A DNA stretch of 64,000 nt from Omphiscola glabra (lineage: Eukaryota > Mollusca > Gastropoda > Lymnaeidae), in the NCBI GenBank assembly GCA_964017045.1, contig OZ024794.1:31269315-31333314 (forward strand). The letters are read 5' to 3'. Below the pieces are notes generated by a model. The model ran no database searches and was not told the DNA's origin. It saw only the letters and a list, made by a program, of their open reading frames with translations. Positions 35,241 through 46,731 of the stretch are shown piece after piece. Positions within the stretch are counted from its first letter, which is position 1. Each line of letters opens with the position of its first letter. The position numbers and the translations under genes were made by a program.

Positions 35241-35679
35241 TATTTGTTATTGTATTTAAACTTTGGTTTCGTCCTTTATTATGGACTGTTTTGAAACGAG
35301 CCAATAGACTAAACTAAGAGATAAAATTATCCATTAATAGCTGTCCGTAATAGTCCCTCTCGACAGGCTTTGGTTTTATCATAATCCATGATATTGCTGA
35401 TGTTGAAACAAAAAGCACAAACTCCTTATGTCCCGTTGTGTGTGTGTGTGGGGGGGGGGGTTTGTGGGGGGGTTGTGGGGAAGTTCTGGAGGGGCGGTGA
35501 AGGTGGGAGTTGAATCTTGCGTCACCTAATGAATCAATGCCAGCGATTACTCAGTATATCACATGATCTACGGTAGCCTACGTGGCAAAACAAAACTTTA
35601 AAATTTGTTATTGAAATAAGAATTTTTTTTTTGGCTTAAACGCCTACACAGCAGAGTTTAGTTTCCCACTTGGAGACTG
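35241..35679. other. No supported gene
   Basis: AT-rich sequence with a TG run and G-run at 35436-35461. Confidence 0.4.
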
Positions 35680-35787
35680 TGATCACGATCAAACAATGAT
35701 TGGACCATGACCAAACAATGATTGGACCATGACCAAACAATGACTGGACCATGACCAAACAATGATTGGACCATGAGCAAATAATGA
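35680..35787. repeat. 22-bp minisatellite, five copies
   Basis: Units with core ATTGGACCATGACCAAACAA. Confidence 0.93.
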
Positions 35788-36965
35788 GTGACCCCAACGT
35801 CTTGCTGCAAAACCAATTTCAAAACCCGAAAAGCCCCAGACAAGGACTGTCAAATGGTGTTATGCTGATAAGAATATGTACAATGCAATCAAAGCAAAGT
35901 CCCAGTATTTGCATCAGTAACACAGAGTCTTATCTTATTCAGTTGATTCTCTGGGCGATTACTCACCTGCTTTTTTTTGGTAAAGAATTACTCTTTCTTT
36001 GAACAATACGTCACATGTTGACAATGGTGATCATTGCACGCGAGGCTATGAAATAAAATGTTAAAAAAAATGTTTAACATTCGAATACGCATTCACGTGT
36101 ATGTTCACGTGACGTTCATCTTTATCTTGTCTCTATGACGACTCAAGGTAAACATTCAATTAAAGACGAGAGCGCCCCCCCCCCTGCTCCCTCTTTACAC
36201 CCCATGATGCACTCAATAACTTGACTGCCTACTCCCCATAAACAGTTTTACCTAAACATTTACCTAAGGTCGCCCCCCCCCCCCACAGTCCCCTCTCCCC
36301 ACTTCAACAGTAGCTACCAGTCCCAGCTAAAATAAACCACTCTGACGCAAGCACTGAACACTTGTCCAGACATTTCTTGTTTATAGAGTGTTTTAACCGA
36401 ATGAAAAGTTTAAATAAATCGGGAAATCACATTTCCCCTGTCGACCGCCGGCGGCACTGCAATTTTTTAAAATTTATTTAAAAAAAAAAGATTTTAAAAA
36501 TTGACGATGTTCTTAAAACAAAAAAAAGTGTTTTTTGTTTTGTTTTTAAAGATAACTTTGTTAGTTTTCTTTTTTCTTTTTTTTTTTGGACAGGGGCGGC
36601 GAATCGGAAACTCGCCAGAAGAAATATCAAAATCACCTGGGATCCCTAAAGTAAATTCTGTAATGAAATATTCTTAATCTCAACAAAATAAATGGGCTTC
36701 ATTGTTATTGTTTGTTGCAAAAAGTTAGCCGAGGCAACACACAAAAGAAAAAAAATAATAATTTAATTTTATCGATAATTTTTTTTAATAACAAACAAAA
36801 ATAAATATGTATGTGACAAGAAGATCGTGGGAAAATAGTATCTGCTGTAAAATGGGCATTTCTTGGATTTCGGACAACATGTGTGGTTTACATGCCTTTA
36901 AATGCCATTTGGGTTACGAAACGTGGATCTGGTCATTGGCAAGAGGCGCAAAGAAGCGAACGTTC
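35788..36965. other. Long stretch without supported genes
   Basis: Contains C-runs at 36175 and 36275 and A/T-rich runs. No gene recognised. Confidence 0.45.
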
Positions 36966-37085
36966 TATAAAAATAACCAAGATGCTTAATAATCATCCAA
37001 TACAAGACTACCGCCAGATCATCCAATACAAGACGAACGCCAGATCATCATACAAGAAGACGACCGCCAGATCATTAAAACAAGA
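36966..37085. repeat. ~27-bp degenerate tandem repeat
   Basis: About four imperfect units based on GATCATCCAATACAAGAC followed by GAACGCCA or TACCGCCA. Confidence 0.8.
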
Positions 37086-37292
37086 GTCTGTTTATTGTCG
37101 GTATTGCATTTCTTTTAAAAGAGCCCTACTCACACACTCCTTAACAATACCATTTCGCCGGCTGTAAACTCGGGTATAACGTCAAGGTTAAACAACACCG
37201 TTTTGCCTGCTGTAGACTTAGTTAGAATTTCCAGTTTAAATAATACCATTTCGCCTGCAGTACACTGATGTAGAATGTGAGGCAGACGGTTA

Positions 37293-37582
37293 CCGGAAAT
37301 TTGATCGAAAGAAATTTCGTCGACGGAAAATTGATCGATGGTAATTTGATCGAACGGAAATTTGATAGAATCTTTTTTTCAGTTCAGACGTTAAAATTTT
37401 CGTCAAATTTCTTTTTGATTTCACTATACTATATAGTAAAACAAAATAATGCGTTCAAAACGAAATTTGACGCAAAATTTTAACGTATAAACTAAAAAAA
37501 ACGATTCGACCAAATTTCCGTTCTATCAAATTTTCGTCGATCAATTTTCCGTCGACGACATTTCTTTCGATCAAATTTCCGG
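37293..37582. mobile_element. Palindromic MITE, copy 2
   Basis: About 290 bp. It starts CCGGAAATTTGATCGAAAG and ends CTTTCGATCAAATTTCCGG, with perfect 19-bp terminal inversion. The inverted similarity continues inward through GTCGACG, ATTGATCGA and AAATTTGA for roughly 110 bp per arm. It is homologous to 13288-13553. Non-coding. Confidence 0.88.
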
Positions 37583-37830
37583 ATACGGAGGCAGACATAG
37601 GAATCGGAACTCTCTTTTAGAAGCTCGGGGGGTTCGGTTCGTTTCGGTGACAACTGCATCTTGGATTCCGCGCGTTCGCTTGCTATAGCAATTTAAAATT
37701 AATATGGTTTTAATTTAAATAGCAACTTATTATAGGAATGTTTTTTGTACGAAACTAAGAATCAGCCACAATGGGTTGTAGAAAAATTTTCAACATTAAA
37801 ATCAAGCCTATGAGCGAAAAAGGGGAGGGA

Positions 37831-37867
<37 letters not shown>

Positions 37868-38779
37868 TGGAAGGTTTAAAAAAAAAGAATATCATTTTGG
37901 TTTACAAAAAAAAAAAGGTTCATTTATGCAATGTTCCGGTTTCTTTATTTAATTATAATATAAGCATTTCTGACGCTTAAGTGGAGATGTGCCCCATTCG
38001 TAAACCAGAGCCCCAGTTCTGATAAGTTTGCGATAGGTTCGTTCGGGTTGGTCCGTACGCATCGACGGTTCGGGTTCTTTCAGATTCTTATCTCTAATGT
38101 GAAGTCTAAATAATAGCATTTGATCTGCTGTAAAGCGAGTGGTGAACTCTATACTTTTTTTGTATATAAATAATGTACATATTTTTTTCTTGTATAAATA
38201 AATAATAAATTAAATTAGTGTCTGTATTAAGAAATGTCCTAAATGTCTTTCTTTTAAAAAAAAAAAAAAGACAAACACAATTATGGCTATTCTAAGAAAA
38301 CATTCGTAACAGGAAATGGCCTTAGACATGGCCTGGTGAGCCTATACTTGTTGGTCAACATTAGAACACTTATTCTACGACTAGTTAGAAATGTAACAAT
38401 GCCAGATGCTCGACTCCTCGGTGATATGGCCATTGTGTCAACTGCACATCGCCAGGGCAATATGTCCATTATTTCAATGGCTCTTCCTGCTGATATTATG
38501 GCCGCCGTGTCATAGTGAATCACCATTGAACAAGGGCGCCCCCAGCCCCTAAGTATTTCTTTAATAAACTCGCTACATCAGACCAGGTTTTATATCTCGC
38601 CCGCCCATCCCGTTTGGCAGCTGTTTCTAGATAAACGAGGGTAAGGCGAGGGCCTCGTCCTGGGTAGGCGGTAATTGTTGGTCTACATCACGAGCCGGGA
38701 TATTTATTGGCTAGACCTGAACTTTGGTGTCGTCGTACCATGACCAGTTGTCAGGGAATGGGTGTGTAGGGAATACGTA
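37583..38779. other. Intervening sequence, one open frame noted
   Basis: GA tract at 37828-37866. On the plus strand 38306-38515 is open for 69 codons to TAG (for example LVRNVTMPDARLLGDMAIV). The minus strand is also open across it for 79 codons. I recognise no domain, so I do not call a gene. Confidence 0.35.
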
Positions 38780-39111
38780 ATGGGTGGGCTCGAAAAGGAT
38801 AAGTTAGATGTAGGTTGGGAAAAGATAAGTTAGGGATGGGTTGGGAAAGGATGAGTTAGATATGGGTTGGGAAAGGATAAGTTAGGGATGGGTTGGGAAA
38901 ATATAAGTTAGGGATGGGTTGGGAAAGGATAAGTTAGGGATGGGTTGGGAAAGGATAAGTTAGGGATGGGTTGGGAAAGGATAAGTTAGGGATGGGTTGG
39001 GAAAGGATAAGTTAGGGATGGGTTGGGAAAGGATAAGTTAGGGATGGGTTGGGAAAGGATAAGTTAGGGATGGGTTGGGAAAGGATAAGTTAGGGATGGG
39101 TTGGGGTAAAA
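38780..39111. repeat. 26-bp G-rich minisatellite
   Basis: About 12-13 units with GGATAAGTTAGGGATGGGTT then GGGAAA. Each unit has three GGG tracts and one GG within about 20 bp, a G-quadruplex-capable pattern on the plus strand. TTAGGG also occurs once per unit; this is not a telomere array. Confidence 0.95.
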
Positions 39112-39378
39112 CGGAGATCGTTTGATATGTCATCGTGCTTTATTTTTAGCAGAAAGTTTTTATGATGTTAACGGAACCAATTCACCGGATGGAATGAACC
39201 GATTTCTTGTATGTGACCAAGGAGCTGAGATGTTGGATTGAAGGCGGTACCATTTTAAAGAGGCAAACATGCCCCATTATATTGGTCATTTGGTGAGATG
39301 ACTATGGTGAGAGTGGTGTATGGAAGCGAGCAGTGGATCAGAAATCATTTCTTTAGACCAAACAATGGCAGGTGGTGG

Positions 39379-39478
39379 CGACAGTGCTGTTCTTCTGGAG
39401 ACAGTGCTGTTCTGCTGGAGACAGTGCTGCTCTGCTGGAGACGGTGCTGTTCTGCTGGAGACAGTGCTGTTCTGCTTT
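39379..39478. repeat. 21-bp minisatellite, five copies
   Basis: Core ACAGTGCTGTTCTGCTGGAG. Confidence 0.94.
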
Positions 39479-39607
39479 GCTCCACGCCTTGTTAATTATT
39501 GTATTTACTCTTTTGTTTGGAAATGTCCTTTATTTCTGAAACGAACACGTTGCTATTTTTTTTAATTAACCGCACGAGTTTTACGAGCACCCCCCCAGCC
39601 CCCAAAC

Positions 39608-39740
39608 CAGTGGCACGGTTAGGGTTAGTACTGACCAGGGAGGGCGGGCAAAGATTTCTTGCCGCCCTCATTCCACGAAAAAAAAACGCCCTTCAGTTGG
39701 TAAAAAAAGTGCAGTCCCCGGCTGACCATGGTATCCTCCC
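39608..39740. mobile_element. Fragment of the CAGTGGC...GTTAGGG element group
   Basis: Starts CAGTGGCACGGTTAGGGTTA and contains AAGATTTCTTGCCGCCCTCA and TTCCACGAAAAA, similar in layout to the elements at 1867 and 13985. The right end was not found. Confidence 0.4.
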
Positions 39741-40500
39741 TCCACTCCTCAGCCAACCCCCCCCCCCACCAACCACCCCCACTCACCACATTTATCCAGA
39801 ATAGGAACAGGCCCTGGTGGAGTGAGTCATAATAAATGGGTGGACATATGTTACATTTTTGCCTGTCACGATCTGGAAGCAGCTGTTTATTGTCTGTGGG
39901 AGTCGAAGATCGTGATGGAAAAACTAGGAGAATCTTACGTCTTTGAAATGAACACATAGACTCAACGGTATGTTTGTTTCAATATCGAGTCAGACAAATG
40001 ACATGTTTGGCTCTGAGACCACCACAACCATCAACTACCCCCACTTCCCACTCCCCCATTTTCTTCAAACACACACACAAACAAACACACGCCCTTTTAC
40101 CAATGTCGTCTGAGAATAGCCATAATTGTGTTTGTCTTTTAATGATTTTTCCATGCCGGGCTTTGAAACTATTTGGCGCTGCCAGAGCTTCACGCCGGAA
40201 AATGGCGCGAATAGACCAATAGAATGCACAGAAGGGCGGTAATAGTTTGTATGCTAACAGATTTTTGTTAACGTAACGTGCTAAGACGTGAGTGAATGCA
40301 GTGGCGGATCCACTTGGTGTGTGTTGTGGAAAAAGGTGGGTTGGAGTGGGTGGGGGGTTGGGGGTAGGCTTTACCTCTGCAAAAGGCTACTGGTCATTAA
40401 TCATTTTTTTTACAACAGAGATTTGCTCTAAGACTTTTTTTTTTTTCAAACATAATATAATATAGTTATTCAACCAACTATTGGTGAATTGAGTATAAAT
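39741..40500. other. No supported gene
   Basis: Unique sequence with C-runs near 39758. Short frames only. Confidence 0.4.
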
Positions 40501-40885
40501 AAAAATCATCATCATCATCAGGTCCCGTAGTCCTTCGACCATTGGGGCGCCACAGATGACATGTCCACTATTCTTCTCCATTGCTCTCGGTCTCCTGCCC
40601 TACGCACAGCATCGCCCATAGTTGTAATCCCGTCCATTCTTTGATATTATCTTCCCATCTTTTTCTCTGTCTTCCTCTTCTTCTCCCTCCTCTAGTAGTG
40701 CCCTGCAAGATCTCTTTGGCGAGCCCTTGTTTTCTGGTCACGTGGCCATACCACTCAAGTTTGCGCTTTTTAACAGACGTCAAGTACCTCGGAGCAATAG
40801 TATCGGAACAAGGCCCCCAGGCCCGAATTAATGGCCAGGACTGCGCAGACCACGACAGCACTAAAGAGGCTCGAGAAAAAAAAAA
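40501..40885 (-). pseudogene. LINE 3' end with inverted upstream segment (twin-primed)
   Basis: Minus strand 40776-40560 encodes VKKRKLEWYGHVTRK then GRQRKRWEDNIKEWTG, the C-terminal tail of a common invertebrate LINE protein, followed by a (GAT)n 3' tail at 40508-40521. Immediately adjacent, 40775-40870 encodes on the PLUS strand DVKYLGAIVSEQG and then, after a frameshift, ARTAQTTTALKRLEK. That part normally lies upstream of VKKRKL in the same protein. The inverted 5' segment with a deletion between is the signature of twin priming during target-primed reverse transcription. Fragmentary and non-functional. Confidence 0.8.
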
Positions 40886-41189
40886 AGTAAAAAAACAATC
40901 ACTATAACTAAATTCTTGGCATATTTTGGATACGTCTTGACAGCATCGCGACGCTTGTATTGGATCAACGGTTGTTTCCACCGAAGTAATTTCCATGATA
41001 ACAAGTCCATGTCGAGCAAAGCTCCGTCCACTCAACATTCCTTCCTACAATTTGGGTTTTCGTACAAATTGGTCTGCGAACATTTAGTAGCATTTAGTTT
41101 GTATGTTATTTCTTTAGGATGCAGAGATCATTTAAAAAAAAAAAAAGTTGCAGTCAATTTTTTGTGGAGACCCCCTTGCTTATTCTACC

Positions 41190-41367
41190 CAGGGCCGGAT
41201 TAAGCCATTTCAGTGCCCAAGGCACAAACCCGCATGGGCGCCCCCTTCTGCCCGGGGCCCCTGATCTTTCACTGACTAAAAAATATTTCTTGAGGACTTG
41301 TGGTGCCCCACAAACGCTTGGTGCCCAAGGCACGTGCCTTGTTCGCCTAATGGTTAATCCGGCCCTG
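41190..41367. mobile_element. hAT MITE with CAGGGCCGGATTAA ends
   Basis: 178 bp bounded by CAGGGCCGGATTAAGCC and GGTTAATCCGGCCCTG, a 14-bp near-perfect inverted terminus seen in hAT-type elements of many animals. The flanks ATTCTACC and GTACTACC agree at six of eight positions, consistent with a decayed 8-bp duplication. The interior repeats GTGCCCAAGGCAC on both sides. Confidence 0.8.
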
Positions 41368-41562
41368 GTACTACCCCAGAGATACATTTATTCAGCAACC
41401 GTAATACATTACAGGTAATTTATCACTTGAGAAATCTACCAATTTATTCGTCTTTATAAATATATAAAATAAATATTTTCGTTATTATTATTTTTTTTAT
41501 CGGTTTTTTTTTAGATTACTTGTATCATCTCCACCAAAGCGTAAATGTGCTGTATTTACTTG

Positions 41563-41725
41563 CAGTGACGTAGGAAGGAGGGGTACGCAGGCTGGAGGGT
41601 CAATCAGCCCCGGGTGTCCAATTTTTCTTTATAATGAGAGTTTTTTTTTATGAAAGGTTGGGGCGGGGGGAGGCGTCAGAAAGTTTAGTCCGACCCAAGC
41701 AGCTCTAACCCTAGCCACGCCCCTG
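41563..41725. mobile_element. Short DNA transposon, near 8-bp target duplication
   Basis: 163 bp beginning CAGTGACGTAGGAAGG and ending CCTAGCCACGCCCCTG. Flanks TTTACTTG and GTTACTTG match at seven of eight positions, suggesting hAT-like integration for this end type. Confidence 0.7.
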
Positions 41726-42170
41726 GTTACTTGCACCTACGCTGAATGTTTTGTGTCGCGGCAACTTGTTTCGTCTCCGCCGCTGGGCGTATCCGGTGTC
41801 TTGTTACTTGTACCCTGCTCCGCCGCTGGAGTGCCATAAATCCTCCTCCATGTCAGAGCTCGCCACGAGATAGCTGACTTTAACAGCAGTTCGATCACCT
41901 AATGGACGTGGATCAAATCAGTGAGATCATTTATATGTCTTCAGCGGTGGGAGTCGTGTAATCACCTTGTTAGTCAGGTTTGGGGGGGGGGGGGGGGCGA
42001 GGGAGCCGGGGCAAAGAGAGGGAGTTGTGGGGGGATATCATTACGAAATCTGGACGTGATGTAACCAGGCGGGACCTATAGCCAGTAGCCTCATTTGTGT
42101 AAATGGTGGACACATTCTTTCAAAGGGCAGACATAGCGTGTAGAAGTTAGGCAAGAGAACGGTTCCCCAT
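41726..42170. other. No supported gene
   Basis: Contains imperfect CGCCGCTGG-bearing repeats near 41770-41830 and a G-run at 41980. Confidence 0.4.
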
Positions 42171-42463
42171 GTTTGACCCATATTGGGAACCAGGGTTTTT
42201 GACCCATGGGTATTGGGAACCAGGGTTTTTGACCCATGGGTATTGGGAACCAGGGTTTTTGATCCATGAGTATTGGGAACCAGGGTTTTTGACCCATGGG
42301 TATTGAGAACCAGGGTTTTTGACCCATGGGTATTGGGAACCAGGGTTTTTGACCCATGGGTATTAGGAACCAGGGTTTTTGACCCATGGTATTGGGAACC
42401 AGGCTGTTTGACCCATGGGTATTGGGAACCAGGGTGTTGGACCCATGAGTATTGGGAACCAGG
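42171..42463. repeat. 30-bp minisatellite
   Basis: About nine units with core GGGAACCAGGGTTTTTGACC then CATGGGTATT. Open frames on both strands result from the 30-bp period. Confidence 0.96.
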
Positions 42464-43009
42464 TGTTAAAACTAAGTCTCGCATTTGTGACTTATTTCAT
42501 AAAGTAAAATTTTGTTTTTTAAAAAAAGACATTTAAACAAAATTCTTCTTATAATCAATTTTCCCTTCGCTCCCTAGGGGTGGGGGAACACTTGACTTAA
42601 AGATGTGCCAATTGGTTGGAAGACAAGAAAGACTTTACATGTGGACGATATGTTTCATTTTTTTCGGACACAGTTAATCCTAATTGTCAAAGCATATCTT
42701 TAATGTGTCAAATAAACTATCTCACAATTGTTTTAACTATTTAAATGTCATCTGCAAGATATACATCTAAATGTTGAGAACAGTTCAACAAATGTTCAAA
42801 AAGTGATTGAATGATGGTATGGGCTGGTAGACGTTCACATCAGTTTGATGCAGGGATAAGGAGCAGATGTTTTTGGCAGAACTCTGAGCTCTGGTTAAAG
42901 AGTTGATAAGAGGGGGGGGGGGGATGCTGGTTGTTTAAAGAAATTCGTATATTACTGTGTCTTTTCCATCTTATTAGTTATGCATTTTTCTATAGAAATA
43001 CAGTTACCA
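42464..43009. other. No supported gene
   Basis: AT-rich sequence with a G-run at 42913. Confidence 0.4.
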
Positions 43010-44490
43010 GGAACATAGCTGATAGAAGAGTGGGCAACATGGCTGGTAGAAGAGTGGGCAACATATCTGGTAGAAGAGTAAGCAACATAGCTGGTAGGAG
43101 AGAGGGCAACATAGCTGGTAGAAGAGTGAGCAACATAGCTGGTAGGAGATGGGGCAACATAGCTGGTAGGAGAGAAGGCAACATAGCTGTAGAAGAGTGG
43201 GAAACATAGCTGGTAGAAGAGTGAGCAACATAGCTGGTAGGAGATGGGGCAACATAGCTGGTAGGAGAGAAGGCAACATAGCTGTAGAAGAGTAGGCAAC
43301 ATAGCTGGTAGAAGAGGGGGAAACATAGCTGGTAAGAGAGTGAGAAACCTGTCTGGTAGAAGAGTGGGCAACATGGCTGGTAGAAGAGTTGGAAACATAG
43401 CTGGTAGAAGAGTGGGAAATATAGCTGGTAGAAGAGTGTGAAACATAGCTGGTAGAAGAGTGAGCAACATAGCTGGTAGGAGAGAGGGCAACATAGCTGG
43501 TAGAAGAGTTGGAAACATAGCTGGTAGAAGAGTGGGAAATATAGCTGGTAGAAGAGTGGGAAACATTGCTGGTAGAAGAGTGGGAAACATTGCTGGTAGA
43601 AGAGTGAGCAACATAGCTGGTAGGAGAGAGGGCAACATTGCTGGTAGAAGAGTGGGCAACCTGTCTGGTAGAAGTGTAGGTAACCTGTCTGGTAGAAGAG
43701 TGGGCAACATGGCTGGTAGAAGAGTGAGCAACATAGCTGGTAGGAGAGAGGGCAACATAGCTGTTAGAAGAGTGGGCAACCTGTCTGGTCGAAGTGTAGG
43801 TAACATAGCTGGTAGAAGAGTGGGAACATAGCTGGTAAAAGAGTAGGCAACATAGCTGGTAAGAGAGTGGGCAACCTGTCTGTTAGAAGAGTGGGCAACC
43901 TGTCTGTTAGAAGAGTGGGCAACATGGCTTGTAGAAGAGTGGGAAACATAGCTGGTAGAAGAGTGAGCAACATAGCTGGTAGGAGAGAGGGCAACATAGC
44001 TGGTAGAAGAGTTAGTAACCTGTCTGGTAGAAGTGTAGGTAACATAGCTGGTAGAAGAGTGGGAAACATAGCTGGTAGAAGAGTGGGAAACATAGCTGGT
44101 AAGAGAGTGAGAAACCTGTCTAGAAGAAGATTGTGGCAACATCGATGGTAGAAGATTGTGGCATCATAGCTAGTAGAAGTGTGGGGGAAAATAGCTGGTA
44201 GAATGGTGGGGTAATAGAGCTGGCCTAGTAGTGGCACAATATATCTGGTAGAATAGTGGGCCAATATAGCTGGTGGAATAGTAGGACAATGTAGCTGGTA
44301 GAATAGTGGGACAATATAGCTGGTAGAATAGTGGGACAATATATCTGACAGAATAGTGGGACAATATATCTGGCAGAATAGTGTGACAATTTAGCTGGCA
44401 GAATAGTGGGACAATATATCTGGATGAATAGTGGGACAATATAGCTGGCAGAATAGTGGGACAGAATATCTGGAAGAATAGTGGGACAAT
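43010..44490. repeat. 24-bp array passing into a 25-bp subfamily
   Basis: About 60 units. Up to about 44190 the unit is AGCTGGTAGAAGAGTGGG + CAACAT (24 bp), with AACCTGTCTGG and AGGAGAGAGGG variants. From about 44200 it becomes AGCTGGTAGAATAGTGGG + ACAATAT (25 bp). Variant strings such as CTGTCTGGTAGAAGTGTAGG recur (near 43665, 43780, 44015), showing block duplication. The 396-codon minus frame (Leu-Leu-Pro-Ala-Met repeats) is a by-product of the 24-bp period. Confidence 0.96.
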
Positions 44491-45470
44491 AGTGTTAGAA
44501 AGAGTGGTAGCAACATCACCGCCACCCGTCACGCCTCATCCAACCCCCTCTACACCCGTGATTTGCCAAGTCATTTCAATTCCCTTTGAAACTCCTCCAT
44601 TGTTTTCCTAGTTTACTTTAATGTCGATCTTACTTTGCTTTAAACGCCTCCGTCCAGAGAACACGCGTGCGGTGTACACTGTACACATCCATACATCTAA
44701 AACATGAAAGGAATTCCAGGTAATTCTACCTCATATACTCTTTAAGCTAATTACCTCCTTTCCCCCCCCCCCTCACTTTTCCCTCGACCAACTAACACAC
44801 AGACATAGCCACAATTTTCCCCCAATGAAGGGGGTGCAAATGTTGCCTTCTTCTAACTTACCTCCCCTTATATTTTCATGTATTCTCTTTTTTTTTTTTT
44901 CTTTCGTGGTATTATTGCTCTTTTGGGGACGTCCATAAATTTTTACCCCCCCCCCCCCTTTTTGACAAGAACTGTCAAACTTTCAATGACCCCCTAATAA
45001 TGTTAACATTTTCAACCCCCCCCCCCCCCCCCGCAATGAATTATAACATAAATAAATTTATAAATACAATTTACTTTGTGCTGATCTATTTTAATGACAC
45101 AAAATTGTAGGGAAAACATTTTATTACATCTTCACCCTTTTTACGATCTTCTTACATGTTTTAACCCTCTGGACCGGCGACCGAGAGCACGTGGACTCGC
45201 ACCGGTCCACGAGACCACGACTTTTAGGATCTCCAAGGCAACCTTTCATCGCCCAAGGCCCCAGGCCCTTTTGACGTACGGTCAGGATTTCGTTCGCTTA
45301 AAAAATAGACAACGAACCACCGGGTGAGAGATTGGCAGTTGTTTACATAGATGAATTTCTAGATGTATCAAAGTTTTATGAAAATTGAATAAAAAATAAT
45401 CAAGCATCTAAATCACCATAATCCTCACATTTCAAGTGGATTTTTGAAATGTTTGTGTATTTAAGACCGC
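44491..45470. other. Intervening sequence with poly-C element remnant
   Basis: At 44934-45050 GGGGACGTCCATAAATTTTT is followed by a C-run, GACAAGAACTGTCAAAC, then another C-run. Similar C-run/GTCACAA remnants lie near 10680, 27650 and 59284. The short plus frame at 45094-45327 has no recognisable domain. Confidence 0.4.
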
Positions 45471-46112
45471 GTTTCCCAAAACTTGTAACTTTGGCAGACC
45501 GTTGGACGCACCTTTGGACTTTTGGACCTTTGGACTTTTGGACTATCGGACCGTTGGACTTTTGGACCATCGGACCGTCGGAATTTTGGACCTTTGGACT
45601 GTGGACTATCGGACCGTTGGACTTTTGGACCATCGGACCGTCGGACTTTTGGACCTTTGGACTGTTGGACTATCGGACCGTTGAACTTTTGGATCATCGG
45701 ACCATCGGACCGTCGGACTTTTGGACCTTTGGACTGTTGGACTATCGGACCGTTGGACTTTTGGACCATCCGATCGTCGGACTTTTGGACCTTTGGACTG
45801 TTGGACTATCGGACCGTTGGACTTTTAGACCTTTGGACTATCGGACCGTTGGACTTTTGGACCATCGGGCCCTCGGACTTTTGGACCTTTTGACTGTTGG
45901 GCAGATGGACCGTTGGACTTTTGGAATATAGGACCGTTGGACGTTTGGGACCATCGGACCGTTAGACATGTTTCGAAATGGCACCAGGGACCGGCACCGG
46001 ATCCACACATCATAGTTCTCTTTTAATTTGACCATAAATATTCACGTTATGCTGACCGGCAGCGTGAGGCTATTGATACCGGTACCGGTCCACGGAACCA
46101 CCATTTGTGGAA
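45471..46112. mobile_element. Possible hAT element containing the 8/64-bp array
   Basis: The left edge GCGTTTCCCAAAACTTG and right edge CATTTGTGGAACGCT are imperfect inverted repeats of a kind common at hAT ends. ACCGGTACCGGTCCACGGA lies next to the right edge. Nearly the whole interior is the GGAC minisatellite. No target duplication was found. Confidence 0.45.
45497..45965. repeat. 8-bp monomer array organised as 64-bp repeats
   Basis: Monomer GGACNNNN. Eight successive versions (GGACTTTT, GGACCTTT, GGACTGTT, GGACTATC, GGACCGTT, GGACTTTT, GGACCATC, GGACCGTC) form a 64-bp block repeated about six to seven times with losses. Open frames on both strands arise because few stops occur. Confidence 0.95.
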
Positions 46113-46545
46113 CGCTAATATACATTACGATATCAAAATGCGTTTAACCTCTTCAGCAACGCTCGCATCTTCGTTCAGTACTAGGTACTACACATCTTCG
46201 TTCAGTACTTGGTACTAACACAGCAAATTATTAGGTCATAAAACTTATGAGTTATTACGTCATACAAACATAAAGGTTTATTTTGTTATAAAAAACTTTG
46301 GCCATTTCAAAACAACTGGGGGTGTCGAGGAGGGGGTGGTTGAGAGGGGGGGGGGGTCTTTTAAAAAAAAACAAAAAACATTCACGTCCTGTGTGTTGGC
46401 TCAGGAGTTACAGTACCAAACATTTTACCTGTAAGTCGGAGTTCAATACCAGATCTGTTGTTCACTGTATTGCTACACTATAAACTTGGAAGGGGGGCAT
46501 AGCAACCCTAATGTTAATTAACAAGATTGCAGATGTCCCGTTCCA
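46113..46545. other. No supported gene
   Basis: A 28-bp direct duplication around CATCTTCGTTCAGTACT (46166-46220). G-run at 46346. Confidence 0.4.
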
Positions 46546-46679
46546 ACTCTCATCACTTTCCAACTCTCGTCACTTTCCAACTCTCGTCACATTCCAACTC
46601 TTGTCACTTCCCAACTCACTTCACTTTCCAACTCTCGCCACTTTCCAACTCTCGTCACTTTCCAACTCTCGTCACTGCA
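46546..46679. repeat. 17-bp minisatellite
   Basis: About eight units CACTTTCCAACTCTCGT. Confidence 0.95.
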
Positions 46680-46731
46680 CAAACAGTACGCTTCAGGATA
46701 TTACCAGGTTTGTGCAACACGGGATGTAAGT

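Noticed and set aside
38780..39111. Interstitial telomere (TTAGGG)n
   Set aside because: TTAGGG appears once per 26-bp unit and not in tandem.
42952..44142. A 396-residue hydrophobic (LLPAM-repeat) membrane protein
   Set aside because: By-product of the 24-bp array; the plus strand is also open in places.
45094..45327. Small plus-strand protein of 77 residues
   Set aside because: No recognisable domain, and its position next to poly-C transposon remnants suggests a chance frame.
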